Shown here one piece after another: positions 30,943-40,268 of a DNA stretch of 64,000 nucleotides. Position 1 is the stretch's first letter, and each line of letters begins with the position of its first letter. A program made the translations under genes and the position numbers. The DNA comes from Bacteroidota bacterium (lineage in GTDB: Bacteria > Bacteroidota > Bacteroidia > Chitinophagales > JADIYW01): positions 1 to 64,000 of the forward strand of contig JAQBNI010000152.1 of assembly GCA_028288625.1 (NCBI GenBank), given 5' to 3'. The notes below the pieces were generated by a model. That model searched no databases. It saw only the letters and a program-made list of their open reading frames with translations, and was not told the origin of the DNA.

Positions 30943-31341
30943 ATGGTTACAGATCCAATAGCAGATTTCTTAACAAGGATCAGAAATGCACAACTCGCCG
31001 GTCACACGATCGTTGACATTCCTGCTTCTAACATGAAGAAAAAACTAACCGAGATTCTACATGAAAACGGTTATATCTTAAAATTCAAATTCGAGGAAGA
31101 CGGTCCCCAGGGAACAATCAAGATTGCATTAAAATACAATCCTGAAACCAAGGAACCTGCCATCCGCGAATTGATCAGGGTATCAAAACCGGGCTTACGC
31201 CGTTATTCGCACGTAGCCGGTATCCCAAGAGTAAAAAACGGATTAGGTCTTGCGATCTTATCTACGTCAAGAGGAATCCTGACAGATAAGCAAGCGAAGA
31301 ACCTGAAAGTAGGTGGAGAAATTATTTGCATAGTATCATAA
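30943..31341 (+). CDS. rpsH: 30S ribosomal protein S8
   Basis: [18 protein letters not shown]...[16 protein letters not shown]. Confidence 0.99.
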   Translation: MVTDPIADFLTRIRNAQLAGHTIVDIPASNMKKKLTEILHENGYILKFKFEEDGPQGTIKIALKYNPETKEPAIRELIRVSKPGLRRYSHVAGIPRVKNGLGLAILSTSRGILTDKQAKNLKVGGEIICIVS

Positions 31342-31351
31342 ATTATCACTC

Positions 31352-31909
31352 ATGTCACGCGTAGGAAAATTACCAATAACAATACCGGCAAAAATAGAAG
31401 TGAACGTTGCAGATAATAACGTTGTCACTGTAAAAGGACCGAAAGGAACATTAACGGAAAAAGTTGATAGAGATATCATCGTTAAAGTGGAAGATGGAAA
31501 GATCACACTGGAACGTCCGACTGAACAAAAGCGTCACAAGGCGTTACACGGCTTATACCGTTCGCTGATCCATAACATGGTGATGGGCGTAAGTGAAGGC
31601 TATAAGAAAACACTCGATGTTGTCGGTGTAGGTTTCCGTGCAAGCAACCAGGGACAATTATTAGAATTGTCGATAGGTTTTTCGCATCCGATCTATGTAT
31701 TGCTGCCTTCAGAAATAAAGATCACAACGGCATCTGAAAAAGGTCAGCCGCCACGGATCATTCTGGAAAGTAACGACAAGCAATTGATCGGACAGGTAGC
31801 TGCAAAGATCAGGAGCTTAAGAAAACCTGAGCCGTACAAAGGAAAAGGTATTAAGTATACTGAAGAAATATTGAGAAGGAAGGCAGGAAAATCTGCAGGT
31901 AAAAAATAA
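31352..31909 (+). CDS. rplF: 50S ribosomal protein L6
   Basis: MSRVGKLPITIPAKIEV...EPYKGKGIKYTEEILRRKAGK. Confidence 0.99.
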   Translation: MSRVGKLPITIPAKIEVNVADNNVVTVKGPKGTLTEKVDRDIIVKVEDGKITLERPTEQKRHKALHGLYRSLIHNMVMGVSEGYKKTLDVVGVGFRASNQGQLLELSIGFSHPIYVLLPSEIKITTASEKGQPPRIILESNDKQLIGQVAAKIRSLRKPEPYKGKGIKYTEEILRRKAGKSAGKK

Positions 31910-31915
31910 CTGTAA

Positions 31916-31935
31916 ATACGCACCGACGTGCGTAT
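31916..31935. repeat. Palindromic intergenic repeat copy 3 (ATACGCAC-CGAC-GTGCGTAT)
   Basis: Perfect 8-bp inverted repeat, first of two in the rplF-rplR gap. Confidence 0.95.
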
Positions 31936-31952
31936 CAACAAAAACGGGGTAA

Positions 31953-31972
31953 ATACGCACCGACGTGCGTAT
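31953..31972. repeat. Palindromic intergenic repeat copy 4 (ATACGCAC-CGAC-GTGCGTAT)
   Basis: Second copy in the rplF-rplR gap, 17 nt after copy 3. Confidence 0.95.
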
Positions 31973-32002
31973 CCCTTGATAAAAAAACTAAAAATTATTG
32001 TC

Positions 32003-32344
32003 ATGGCAATAGCGAAATTATCCAGAAGGGAAAAAATAAAATTCAGAATACGCAGGAAACTCAGCGGTACGGAAGCTCGTCCACGTTTATGTATATTCAG
32101 AAGTAACAACGAGATCTATGCGCAGATCATCGACGATGTAGCCAGTAAAACGATCACTTCTGTTTCTTCCCTGAAATCAACAGGCAGCAAAACTGAACGC
32201 GCGAAAGCAGTAGGTGCAGCAATTGCCGCAAAAGCAAAGGAAGCAAATGTTACACATGTAGTGTTTGACAGGAACGGATTTTTATATCACGGCAGGGTGA
32301 AAGCATTAGCAGACGCTGCAAGAGAAAACGGTTTACAATTCTAG
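32003..32344 (+). CDS. rplR: 50S ribosomal protein L18
   Basis: Start set at [22 protein letters not shown] (32003). The ORF-track start at 31928 lies inside repeat copy 3. Confidence 0.97.
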   Translation: MAIAKLSRREKIKFRIRRKLSGTEARPRLCIFRSNNEIYAQIIDDVASKTITSVSSLKSTGSKTERAKAVGAAIAAKAKEANVTHVVFDRNGFLYHGRVKALADAARENGLQF

Positions 32345-32347
32345 TAG

Positions 32348-32387
32348 ATACGCACAGCGGTGCGTATATTAAAACAGCGGTGCGTAT
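32348..32387. repeat. Palindromic intergenic repeat copy 5 (ATACGCAC-AGCG-GTGCGTAT) plus half copy 6 (CAGCGGTGCGTAT)
   Basis: Full palindrome 32348-32367, then right half only at 32375-32387, between rplR and rpsE. Confidence 0.92.
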
Positions 32388-32404
32388 AATAAAAAATAAA
32401 TAAA

Positions 32405-32929
32405 ATGATTCAAAAAGTAAAAGAAACCAAGGTCAGGGCTGCAACGGAACTGGAGTTGAAAGAAAAAGTTGTCGGCATTCAGCGCGTAGCAAAAGTTACA
32501 AAGGGTGGACGAACATTCAGCTTTTCAGCATTAGTGGTTATTGGCGATGGTCACGGAACTGTAGGTCACGGCTTGGGAAAAGCTCGCGAGGTACAGGAAG
32601 CAATTTCAAAAGGTATCGATGATGCCAAGAAGAACCTGGTAAAAGTGCCGATCTTAAAAGGAACAATTCCTCATGATCAGCTCGCAGAGTTCGATGGCGC
32701 GAAAGTGCTCATCAAACCGGCTTCAACCGGAACAGGTGTTATTGCAGGAGGTTCTATGCGTGCAGTTTTAGAAAGTGCAGGCGTTCACGACGTGTTGGCA
32801 AAATCATTAGGTTCTGCAAATCCGCACAACGTTGTTAAGGCAACCATCCGCGCACTTACATTATTAAGAGATCCTTATCGTGTTGCAAAAGACAGGGGAA
32901 TCAAACTTTCAAAAGTATTTAACGGCTAA
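32405..32929 (+). CDS. rpsE: 30S ribosomal protein S5
   Basis: [38 protein letters not shown]. Confidence 0.99.
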   Translation: MIQKVKETKVRAATELELKEKVVGIQRVAKVTKGGRTFSFSALVVIGDGHGTVGHGLGKAREVQEAISKGIDDAKKNLVKVPILKGTIPHDQLAEFDGAKVLIKPASTGTGVIAGGSMRAVLESAGVHDVLAKSLGSANPHNVVKATIRALTLLRDPYRVAKDRGIKLSKVFNG

Positions 32930-32934
32930 TTATT

Positions 32935-33114
32935 ATGGCAAGAATAAAAATTACACAGGTTAAGAGTGCGATCGACAGAAGTCACAGTCAGAAAGGCACC
33001 ATCAAGGCTCTCGGTATCCAAAAGGTAAACAGGAGTGTTGAAAAAGAAGCTACCCCGCAAATATTGGGAATGGTGGCAAAAGTAAAGCATTTGGTAACGG
33101 TAGAAAATATCTAA
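32935..33114 (+). CDS. rpmD: 50S ribosomal protein L30 (59 aa, absent from ORF track)
   Basis: Read directly: MARIKITQVKSAIDRSHSQKGTIKALGIQKVNRSVEKEATPQILGMVAKVKHLVTVENI*, between rpsE and rplO. Confidence 0.98.
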   Translation: MARIKITQVKSAIDRSHSQKGTIKALGIQKVNRSVEKEATPQILGMVAKVKHLVTVENI

Positions 33115-33115
33115 A

Positions 33116-33577
33116 ATGAGCATCAGTTTAAATAATTTAAGACCTGCAAAAGGCGCGGTAAAAAACCGCAAGCGAATTGCACGCGGAGAAGGTTCAGGAT
33201 CAGGCGGCACAGCCGGCAGAGGACATAAAGGAGCAAAATCCCGTTCAGGTTATAAATCAAAAAGAGGTTTTGAAGGTGGACAAATGCCGTTACAGCGTCG
33301 TTTGCCTAAGCGTGGTTTTAAAAACCCGGGTAGAGAAGAATTCCGTACGCTGAACTTGTCTGAATTACAGGCACTGGCAGAAAAAAACAACCTGAAAGAT
33401 TTCAACTTCGATACATTCAGAACATTGAAATTGATTAAAGGAAGTGATAAGATAAAAATACTGGGTAACGGAGAATTGAAAGGTGCGTATAATATTACTG
33501 CTCACGCATTCAGTGCAAAAGCAAAAGAAGCGATTGAAAAAAGCAGTGGTACTGCAACAGTTATAGAGATAAAATAA
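33116..33577 (+). CDS. rplO: 50S ribosomal protein L15
   Basis: RPAKGAVKNRKRIARGEGSGSGGTAGRGHKGAKSRSG. Confidence 0.99.
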   Translation: MSISLNNLRPAKGAVKNRKRIARGEGSGSGGTAGRGHKGAKSRSGYKSKRGFEGGQMPLQRRLPKRGFKNPGREEFRTLNLSELQALAEKNNLKDFNFDTFRTLKLIKGSDKIKILGNGELKGAYNITAHAFSAKAKEAIEKSSGTATVIEIK

Positions 33578-33681
33578 ATGCTAAAGCCGACTGCAGTTTT
33601 TGTCATACAAAAAGGAATACTGATTAAAGTTCCCTGCGCGCCGAAAAAGGGCCTCCGCAACAACAAAAAAACATACAACTG

Positions 33682-35013
33682 ATGAAACAATTTTTTGAAA
33701 CGCTAAAAAATATCTTCAGTATAGAAGACTTAAGGAAAAGAATATTTCTGACTTTAGGTCTTATTTTTATTTACCGCTTAGGATGTTTCGTAGTATTACC
33801 CGGAGTAGATCCATCAAGGATCTCCAGTGGAAAAGCTGGCGGTTTCGCGCAATTATTTGATTTATTTGCAGGTGGTGCTTTTACAAAAGCATCCGTTTTT
33901 GCATTAGGGATCATGCCTTATATTTCCACGTCAATCGTTATGCAATTATTGACGCTGGCAGTTCCTTATTTCCAGAAATTACAGAAAGAAGGTGAAAGCG
34001 GCAGAAAAAAAATTACACAATACACGAGATACGGAACAGTACTCGTTACAGCTTTACAAGGCTTTGCTTACGTGAAATTCTTATACTCACAGGGAATCGT
34101 TTCTCCTTCCATATCTACAGCATTATTTTCACTATCAACAATGATCATCCTGATTGCAGGTACAGTTTTCGTGATGTGGTTAGGCGAACAGATCCAGGAA
34201 AGAGGATTAGGTAACGGAACATCGCTGATCATCATGTCTAACATTATTTCGCGTTTACCCGGTTCTTTCTGGGCGGAAGCAAAATCAAGAGCAGGCACGG
34301 GAAGCGGCATTCTGATGTTGGTCTTAGAACTTGCAATTCTTGGAGCAGTGATCGTAAGTACGATCATGCTGATCCAGGCGATTCGCAAAGTGCCGTTGAG
34401 CTATGCAAAACAAATGTCAGGCGGAAACAGCGCGTATTCACAGCGCCGTGGGTTTTTACCTTTAAAAGTAAATATCGCGGGTGTGATGCCGATCATTTTC
34501 GCGCAGGCGTTCCTGTTCATTCCGGGTACGATCGCGCAATTGTTTCCTGACAGCGCAGCATCAGGCTTCCTCAGACAAATTACAGATTTTACATCTTTAC
34601 CATATAACGTGATCATGTTCCTCATGGTGGTTTTATTCACCTATTTTTATACGGCGTTGATCATGAACCCTGTTCAAATGGCAGATGATCTTAAAAGAAA
34701 CAACGGCTTTGTTCCGGGCGTAAAACCTGGTTTAAATACAGCAGAATATATCGATACGGTTTTGTCCAGGATCACATTACCGGGCTCTATATTTTTAGGA
34801 TTTATAGCGATCATGCCGTCGTTCGCAAAAATGCTCGGCGTAAACAGCCAGTTTTCCTATTTCTTTGGAGGAACATCGTTGTTGATCCTTGTATCGGTTG
34901 TTTTGGATACGATGCAGCAGATCAATTCACATTTATTAAGCCGTCATTATGATGGTTTGACGAAGTCAGGCGCGAAGATCAGAGGTAGGAATGTGATGTC
35001 AACAGATTATTAA
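33682..35013 (+). CDS. secY: Preprotein translocase subunit SecY
   Basis: Ten-TM SecY; LGIMPYISTSIVMQLL. Confidence 0.99.
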   Translation: MKQFFETLKNIFSIEDLRKRIFLTLGLIFIYRLGCFVVLPGVDPSRISSGKAGGFAQLFDLFAGGAFTKASVFALGIMPYISTSIVMQLLTLAVPYFQKLQKEGESGRKKITQYTRYGTVLVTALQGFAYVKFLYSQGIVSPSISTALFSLSTMIILIAGTVFVMWLGEQIQERGLGNGTSLIIMSNIISRLPGSFWAEAKSRAGTGSGILMLVLELAILGAVIVSTIMLIQAIRKVPLSYAKQMSGGNSAYSQRRGFLPLKVNIAGVMPIIFAQAFLFIPGTIAQLFPDSAASGFLRQITDFTSLPYNVIMFLMVVLFTYFYTALIMNPVQMADDLKRNNGFVPGVKPGLNTAEYIDTVLSRITLPGSIFLGFIAIMPSFAKMLGVNSQFSYFFGGTSLLILVSVVLDTMQQINSHLLSRHYDGLTKSGAKIRGRNVMSTDY

Positions 35014-35024
35014 AATCTCCGGGA

Positions 35025-35825
35025 ATGATACATTATAAAACCCCGGAAGAAATTGAAAAAATACGAAAGAGTTCTTTGTTAGTCAGCCAGACGCACGCGC
35101 TTTTGGTAGAGTATATTAAGCCGGGAGTAAAAACGTCGAAGCTGGATGAGATTGCGGAAGAATTTATCCGCGACAATCACGCAGAGCCAGCATTTAAAGG
35201 CTATCGCGGGTTTCCGGCAACACTTTGTATTTCTATGAACGAACAAGTGGTTCACGGAATTCCGTCGGATCGCGAAGTGAAGGAAGGAGATATTCTCTCG
35301 ATAGATTGCGGTGTTTGCAAGGATGAATATTACGGCGATTCAGCATTTACTTTTCCTATCGGTGATATCCCGGCAGAAGTAAGAAAACTGCTGCGCGTAA
35401 CGTTCAATTCCCTCTATCTCGGCATAGAAAAAGCAGTGGTAGGAAACCGGATCGGCGATGTAAGCTTTGCCATCCAGAAGTATTGTGAGATGGATAATCA
35501 TTACGGCGTTGTTCGCGACCTGATCGGTCACGGAGTGGGAAAACACCTGCATGAAGAGCCGGATGTACCGAATTACGGAAAAAGAGGAAAAGGACCGATG
35601 ATGCAGGAAGGATTGGTGATCGCTATCGAGCCGATGATCAACCTGGGAACATCAGATGTGAGGCATTTATCAGATAAATGGACAGTAATAACGAAGGATG
35701 GAAAACCTTCTGCGCATTTTGAGCATACAATTGCCGTAAAGCGCCAGAAAGCAGACATTTTAAGTGACCATAATTTAATATTCGAGGCTATAAAAAAGTC
35801 GGATTACATTAAGGATTTCAGATAA
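35025..35825 (+). CDS. map: Type I methionyl aminopeptidase
   Basis: [41 protein letters not shown]. Confidence 0.98.
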   Translation: MIHYKTPEEIEKIRKSSLLVSQTHALLVEYIKPGVKTSKLDEIAEEFIRDNHAEPAFKGYRGFPATLCISMNEQVVHGIPSDREVKEGDILSIDCGVCKDEYYGDSAFTFPIGDIPAEVRKLLRVTFNSLYLGIEKAVVGNRIGDVSFAIQKYCEMDNHYGVVRDLIGHGVGKHLHEEPDVPNYGKRGKGPMMQEGLVIAIEPMINLGTSDVRHLSDKWTVITKDGKPSAHFEHTIAVKRQKADILSDHNLIFEAIKKSDYIKDFR

Positions 35826-35853
35826 TTATTCGGATATTTGCAGTCCTAAATTT

Positions 35854-36072
35854 ATGGGTAAAACAGATTTAATAAAATTAGATGGTACGATCACGGAAGC
35901 TTTATCTAACGCGATGTTTCGCGTGAAATTGGAAAACGGCCACGAAATTTTAGCTACAATATCCGGCAAGATGCGTATGAACTACATACGGATTCTCCCG
36001 GGCGACAAAGTCGCAGTTGAAATTTCTCCGTACGATCTCTCCAGGGGAAGAATAACATTCAGATATAAGTAA
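35854..36072 (+). CDS. infA: Translation initiation factor IF-1
   Basis: [46 protein letters not shown]. Confidence 0.99.
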   Translation: MGKTDLIKLDGTITEALSNAMFRVKLENGHEILATISGKMRMNYIRILPGDKVAVEISPYDLSRGRITFRYK

Positions 36073-36112
36073 TAAACAGCCGGCTAAAAATCGGCATATA
36101 AAATAAAAAGAA

Positions 36113-36229
36113 ATGAAGGTTAAAGCATCAGTAAAGAAACGAAGCGAAGACTGCATCATCGTGCGCAGGAAGGGCAGAGTTTATGTAGTGAATAAGAAGA
36201 ATCCAAAATTTAAACAAAGACAAGGGTAA
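36113..36229 (+). CDS. rpmJ: 50S ribosomal protein L36 (38 aa, absent from ORF track)
   Basis: Read directly: [38 protein letters not shown]. Three of four zinc-ligand positions substituted. Confidence 0.97.
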   Translation: MKVKASVKKRSEDCIIVRRKGRVYVVNKKNPKFKQRQG

Positions 36230-36233
36230 TACA

Positions 36234-36611
36234 ATGGCTAGAGTATCAGGTATAGATCTTCCCAAAAATAAAAGAGGCTTCGTTGCCTTAACTTATATTT
36301 ATGGAATAGGCAGATCAACGGCAAAGTACATTTTAGAAACTGCACAAGTTGATCCGCAAAAAAAAGTGCACGAATGGAATGATGATGAAGCAACCGCAAT
36401 TCGTAACGCGATCAACGCGGAAGTGAAAGTGGAAGGCGCTCTTCGTTCTGAAGTTCAGTTAAACATCAAGCGATTGATGGATATCGGTTCTTACCGTGGC
36501 ATCCGTCATCGTAAAGGCTTGCCGGTTCGCGGACAAAGCACAAAACGTAATGCGCGTACAAGAAAAGGTAAACGTAAAACAGTAGCGGGAAAGAAGAAAG
36601 TAACTAAATAA
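36234..36611 (+). CDS. rpsM: 30S ribosomal protein S13
   Basis: [26 protein letters not shown]...[15 protein letters not shown]. Confidence 0.99.
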   Translation: MARVSGIDLPKNKRGFVALTYIYGIGRSTAKYILETAQVDPQKKVHEWNDDEATAIRNAINAEVKVEGALRSEVQLNIKRLMDIGSYRGIRHRKGLPVRGQSTKRNARTRKGKRKTVAGKKKVTK

Positions 36612-36631
36612 TAATTCTTGAAGAGCTTATA

Positions 36632-37030
36632 ATGGCAACAACAACAACAACAAAAAAGACGACGAAAAAAAGAGTAGTGAAAGTGGAAGCTGAAGGCTAT
36701 GTTTATGTCAAAGCGACTTTCAACAACATCATCATCTCTTATACAAATAAAGGCGGACAAGTGATCTCCTGGAGCAGCGCGGGAAAATGCGGCTTTAAAG
36801 GATCTAAGAAAAGCACGCCGTACGCAGCACAAATGGCAGCGCAGGATGCAGGTTCAAAAGCATACGAAGCAGGTTTGAGAAGAGTGGAAGTATTTGTAAA
36901 AGGACCGGGCGGCGGAAGAGAATCTGCTATCCGTACGATCGGGAATGCAGGCATTGAAGTTACTGTGATCCGGGACGTTACACCGTTGCCGCACAATGGC
37001 TGTCGTCCACCAAAGAAACGTAGAGTATAA
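36632..37030 (+). CDS. rpsK: 30S ribosomal protein S11
   Basis: [40 protein letters not shown]. Confidence 0.99.
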   Translation: MATTTTTKKTTKKRVVKVEAEGYVYVKATFNNIIISYTNKGGQVISWSSAGKCGFKGSKKSTPYAAQMAAQDAGSKAYEAGLRRVEVFVKGPGGGRESAIRTIGNAGIEVTVIRDVTPLPHNGCRPPKKRRV

Positions 37031-37105
37031 AAATTATAAATAATGAATTTTGAATGAGATTTTAATAATTCAACATTCAACATTCAACATTCAACATTAA
37101 CAGAA

Positions 37106-37714
37106 ATGGCAAGATATACAGGACCACGTACTAAAAAATCAAGAACATTCGGAGATGCGATCTTCGGATATGATAAATCATTCGAGAAAAGAAAATATGC
37201 TCCGGGTCAGCATGGCAATTCACGTAAGCGTTCACAGCAATCGGAATATGCAGTTCAGTTAAAAGAAAAACAAAAAGCGAAATATATGTACGGCGTTTTG
37301 GAAAGACAGTTCTACAAAACGTTTGAAGAAGCTGCACGTAAGCACGGTGTAACAGGTGAAAACTTGTTGCGTTTGCTGGAACAGCGCTTAGACAATACGA
37401 TCTACCGTTTAGGTTTTGCACCTACACGCAGCGCGGCTCGCCAGCTGGTCAATCACAAGCACATTACAGTGAACGGAAGAATTTTAAATATTCCTTCTTA
37501 CACCGTAAAGATTGGTGATGTTGTGGGCATCCGTGAGAAGTCAAAGAATCTGGATGTTGTACAGGATACATTAAAAGGAGCGAGAGTAAAGAAATACGGC
37601 TGGCTGGAATTGAATTCAGAAAAGCTGGAAGGCAAATACCTGGAAATTCCAAACAGGGAACAGATCCCTGAAAACATTAAGGAACAACTGATCGTCGAAT
37701 TATATTCTAAATAA
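37106..37714 (+). CDS. rpsD: 30S ribosomal protein S4
   Basis: [16 protein letters not shown]...[28 protein letters not shown]. Confidence 0.99.
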   Translation: MARYTGPRTKKSRTFGDAIFGYDKSFEKRKYAPGQHGNSRKRSQQSEYAVQLKEKQKAKYMYGVLERQFYKTFEEAARKHGVTGENLLRLLEQRLDNTIYRLGFAPTRSAARQLVNHKHITVNGRILNIPSYTVKIGDVVGIREKSKNLDVVQDTLKGARVKKYGWLELNSEKLEGKYLEIPNREQIPENIKEQLIVELYSK

Positions 37715-37779
37715 TTTTTTTGAAGAGAAGGGTTTAATAAACCTATTCAGAATTCACCTTTAAAAAATAAATAACAATT

Positions 37780-38775
37780 ATGGCTATTTTATCATTTCAG
37801 AAACCGGACAAAATTCTATTACAGAAAGCAACGGACTTCGAAGGAACTTTCGAATTCGCTCCGCTTGAACCTGGTTTTGGAAATACAATCGGCAACGCAC
37901 TCCGCAGGGTGTTATTATCTTCTTTAGAAGGATACGCAATTACTGCGATCAAAATTGCGGGAATCAATCACGAATTTTCAACGATCAAGGGCGTTATCGA
38001 AGATGTGACCGAGATCGTGCTCAACATCAAGCAGGTTCGTTTAAAAAGAGTATTGCAGGATGCAGATGCAGGTTTTGAAAAGATCTACATTTCCCTCAAA
38101 AATAAAGAGCAGTTCACTGCAGGAGATATCGAAGCGCATACCAATGTATTCGCGGTAACAAATCCTGAACTCGTGATCTGCAATATGGAAAAGAACGTTC
38201 ATTTGGAACTTGAAATTTCTATCGGAAAAGGAAGAGGTTATGTAGCTGCTGAAGAGCACTATGTTGACAGCTCCATCGTTGGCTTGATCCCTGTAGATTC
38301 TATTTACACGCCGATCAAGAATGTACGTTACAAAATTGAAAACACGCGTGTTGAACAACGTACAGATTTTGAAAAATTGATCATCGATGTAAAAACTGAT
38401 GGTACTATCCACCCGGAAGATGCGGTTAAAGAAGCAGCAAAAATTTTGATCCAGCACTTAATGCTGGTATCTGATGAAAATATCACTTTCGATTCTGAAG
38501 AAAAAGGACAGGAAGAAGTGGTGGATGAGCACATCTTACACATGCGTAAGATCCTCAAAACGCCTTTGGAAGACCTGGATCTTTCCGTACGTGCTTACAA
38601 CTGCTTAAAGGCAGCGAAGATCAATTCATTATCTGAATTGGTGCAGTACGACACGAACGAATTATTAAAGTTCAGAAACTTCGGACGTAAATCGTTAGTG
38701 GAAATTGAAGAATTAATTATCGAGAAAGGAATGCACTTTGGTATGGACCTTTCCAAATTTAAATTAGAAGACTAG
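37780..38775 (+). CDS. rpoA: DNA-directed RNA polymerase alpha subunit
   Basis: [23 protein letters not shown]; alpha-[19 protein letters not shown]. Confidence 0.99.
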   Translation: MAILSFQKPDKILLQKATDFEGTFEFAPLEPGFGNTIGNALRRVLLSSLEGYAITAIKIAGINHEFSTIKGVIEDVTEIVLNIKQVRLKRVLQDADAGFEKIYISLKNKEQFTAGDIEAHTNVFAVTNPELVICNMEKNVHLELEISIGKGRGYVAAEEHYVDSSIVGLIPVDSIYTPIKNVRYKIENTRVEQRTDFEKLIIDVKTDGTIHPEDAVKEAAKILIQHLMLVSDENITFDSEEKGQEEVVDEHILHMRKILKTPLEDLDLSVRAYNCLKAAKINSLSELVQYDTNELLKFRNFGRKSLVEIEELIIEKGMHFGMDLSKFKLED

Positions 38776-38801
38776 TAATAGTCTGCTGAAAACTCAAGAA
38801 A

Positions 38802-39341
38802 ATGAGACACGGAAATAAAATAAATCACTTAGGCAGAAAAACGGGGCACAGGGCTGCGTTGCTGAAGAATTTGTCTGCTGCATTATTTATGCATAAGAGG
38901 ATCGAGACGACAATTGCCAAGGCTAAGGAATTAAGAGGTTATGTTGATCCTTTAATTACAAAGGCAAAAAGTAATACCACACATTCACGCCGCGATGTAT
39001 TCAGCTACTTGCAGGATAAATTCGCTACGCAGGAATTGTTTGATGTGATCGCTGCAAAAGTTGGCGACCGTCCGGGCGGCTACACACGGATCATCCGTTT
39101 AGGTCAACGCCAGGGAGATGCAGCGGAAATGGCAATGATCGAATTGGTGGATTTCAACGAAACCTACCAGCCGAAAAAAGCGAAAACTGCTGAACCTAAG
39201 AAGAAAACACGCCGTGCGGGCACTCCGAAGAAAAAAGTGGAAGATGCTGCTGTAGTGGAGGACGCGAAAGCGGAGGAAACGCCGGTTGTTGAGGAACCAC
39301 AAGTTGATGAAACTCAAACAGAAACAGCGGCAGAAGAGTAA
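38802..39341 (+). CDS. rplQ: 50S ribosomal protein L17 with C-terminal extension
   Basis: [24 protein letters not shown]; Lys-rich then acidic C-terminal tail. Confidence 0.98.
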   Translation: MRHGNKINHLGRKTGHRAALLKNLSAALFMHKRIETTIAKAKELRGYVDPLITKAKSNTTHSRRDVFSYLQDKFATQELFDVIAAKVGDRPGGYTRIIRLGQRQGDAAEMAMIELVDFNETYQPKKAKTAEPKKKTRRAGTPKKKVEDAAVVEDAKAEETPVVEEPQVDETQTETAAEE

Positions 39342-39367
39342 AAAAATGTTTTTTGCAACACATACAG

Positions 39368-39398
39368 AAGGATAGCGTTATATAGCTATCCTTTTTTA
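39368..39398 (+). terminator. Intrinsic terminator at the end of the ribosomal super-operon
   Basis: AAGGATAGC-GTTATATA-GCTATCCTT followed by a T-rich tract. Confidence 0.9.
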
Positions 39399-39478
39399 TT
39401 TTAGGGAAACTGAGAAAAGAGGCGATTGAACATTTACCGGATATTTCCGGTCCGTTTTATTAATGTTTTAAGTTATAT

Positions 39479-40087
39479 GTGATGAAAGGAATATTTTGCC
39501 TGGAAGGGTTTTGGTACGGCGATCACAGGGATCCCACATCCGTGCTGCCGATTTTGGAATTGATCAACCGCTGCCATAAAGTTCCTTTTTTACATCATCG
39601 CTGCGCTACAAAGGAAGAAGTATTATATTCTTTGGAAAGGTGGAAGATGAAATCTTTCAATAATAAATACCCGATCCTTTATCTCGCCTTTCATGGCGAA
39701 AAATACGAGATCAAAATTGGTGCGTACCATTTTACACTGGATGAGCTTGCAGATGTACTGGAAGATAAATGTGAAGGCGTGATCATTCATTTCGGGAGTT
39801 GTCTCACTTTAAAAGTAAGCAAGAACAAGCTCCAGAGTTTTATGGAGAGAACTAAAGCGCTTTGTGTGATGGGATATAAAATGGAAGTTGATTTTATTGA
39901 ATCAACTTCGCTGGACCTGCTCCTTTTTCACAATATTATTGTGGAGGAAATCAAACTGAACCGCACCGGGATTTTTAAAATTTACAGGAACATGATGACG
40001 GGCAGCAAGAAGCAAATGGATAAATTAAAATTTACTATGCAGATCAACGAACGCACAAGGTTTAACAGGAAGAAAGTGAAAGGGTGA
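39479..40087 (+). CDS. Uncharacterised ~202 aa protein with possible caspase/CHAT-like His-Cys dyad
   Basis: YLAFHGEKYEI and VIIHFGSCLTLK are spaced like a clan-CD HG...SC dyad; otherwise unrecognised. Confidence 0.6.
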   Translation: MMKGIFCLEGFWYGDHRDPTSVLPILELINRCHKVPFLHHRCATKEEVLYSLERWKMKSFNNKYPILYLAFHGEKYEIKIGAYHFTLDELADVLEDKCEGVIIHFGSCLTLKVSKNKLQSFMERTKALCVMGYKMEVDFIESTSLDLLLFHNIIVEEIKLNRTGIFKIYRNMMTGSKKQMDKLKFTMQINERTRFNRKKVKG

Positions 40088-40268
40088 GGAAATGTTGAAT
40101 GATGAATTTTGAATGATAGTGTGCAATTTCTCCCTTCAGGGGTCGGGGTTTAGAGAATGTTGAATGTTGAATGATGAATGTTGAATGTTTGCCTCACCTT
40201 TAATATCAAAAAGTAAGAAACAAATAATAATTTAGCGTTTTAAGCGCCTTGCGGTTAAAAAACCAATT

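Noticed and set aside
21264-32387. Palindromes as intrinsic terminators
   Set aside because: No T tract follows the stems, and they lie between co-directional essential genes that must be transcribed through.
36073-36112. AGCCGGCT...CGGC hairpin between infA and rpmJ
   Set aside because: Only a 4-bp additional stem in a short AT-rich gap; too weak to claim.
20845-39341. Many antisense ORFs of 60-140 aa across the ribosomal operon
   Set aside because: Complementary to highly conserved r-protein genes; shadow ORFs from codon bias.
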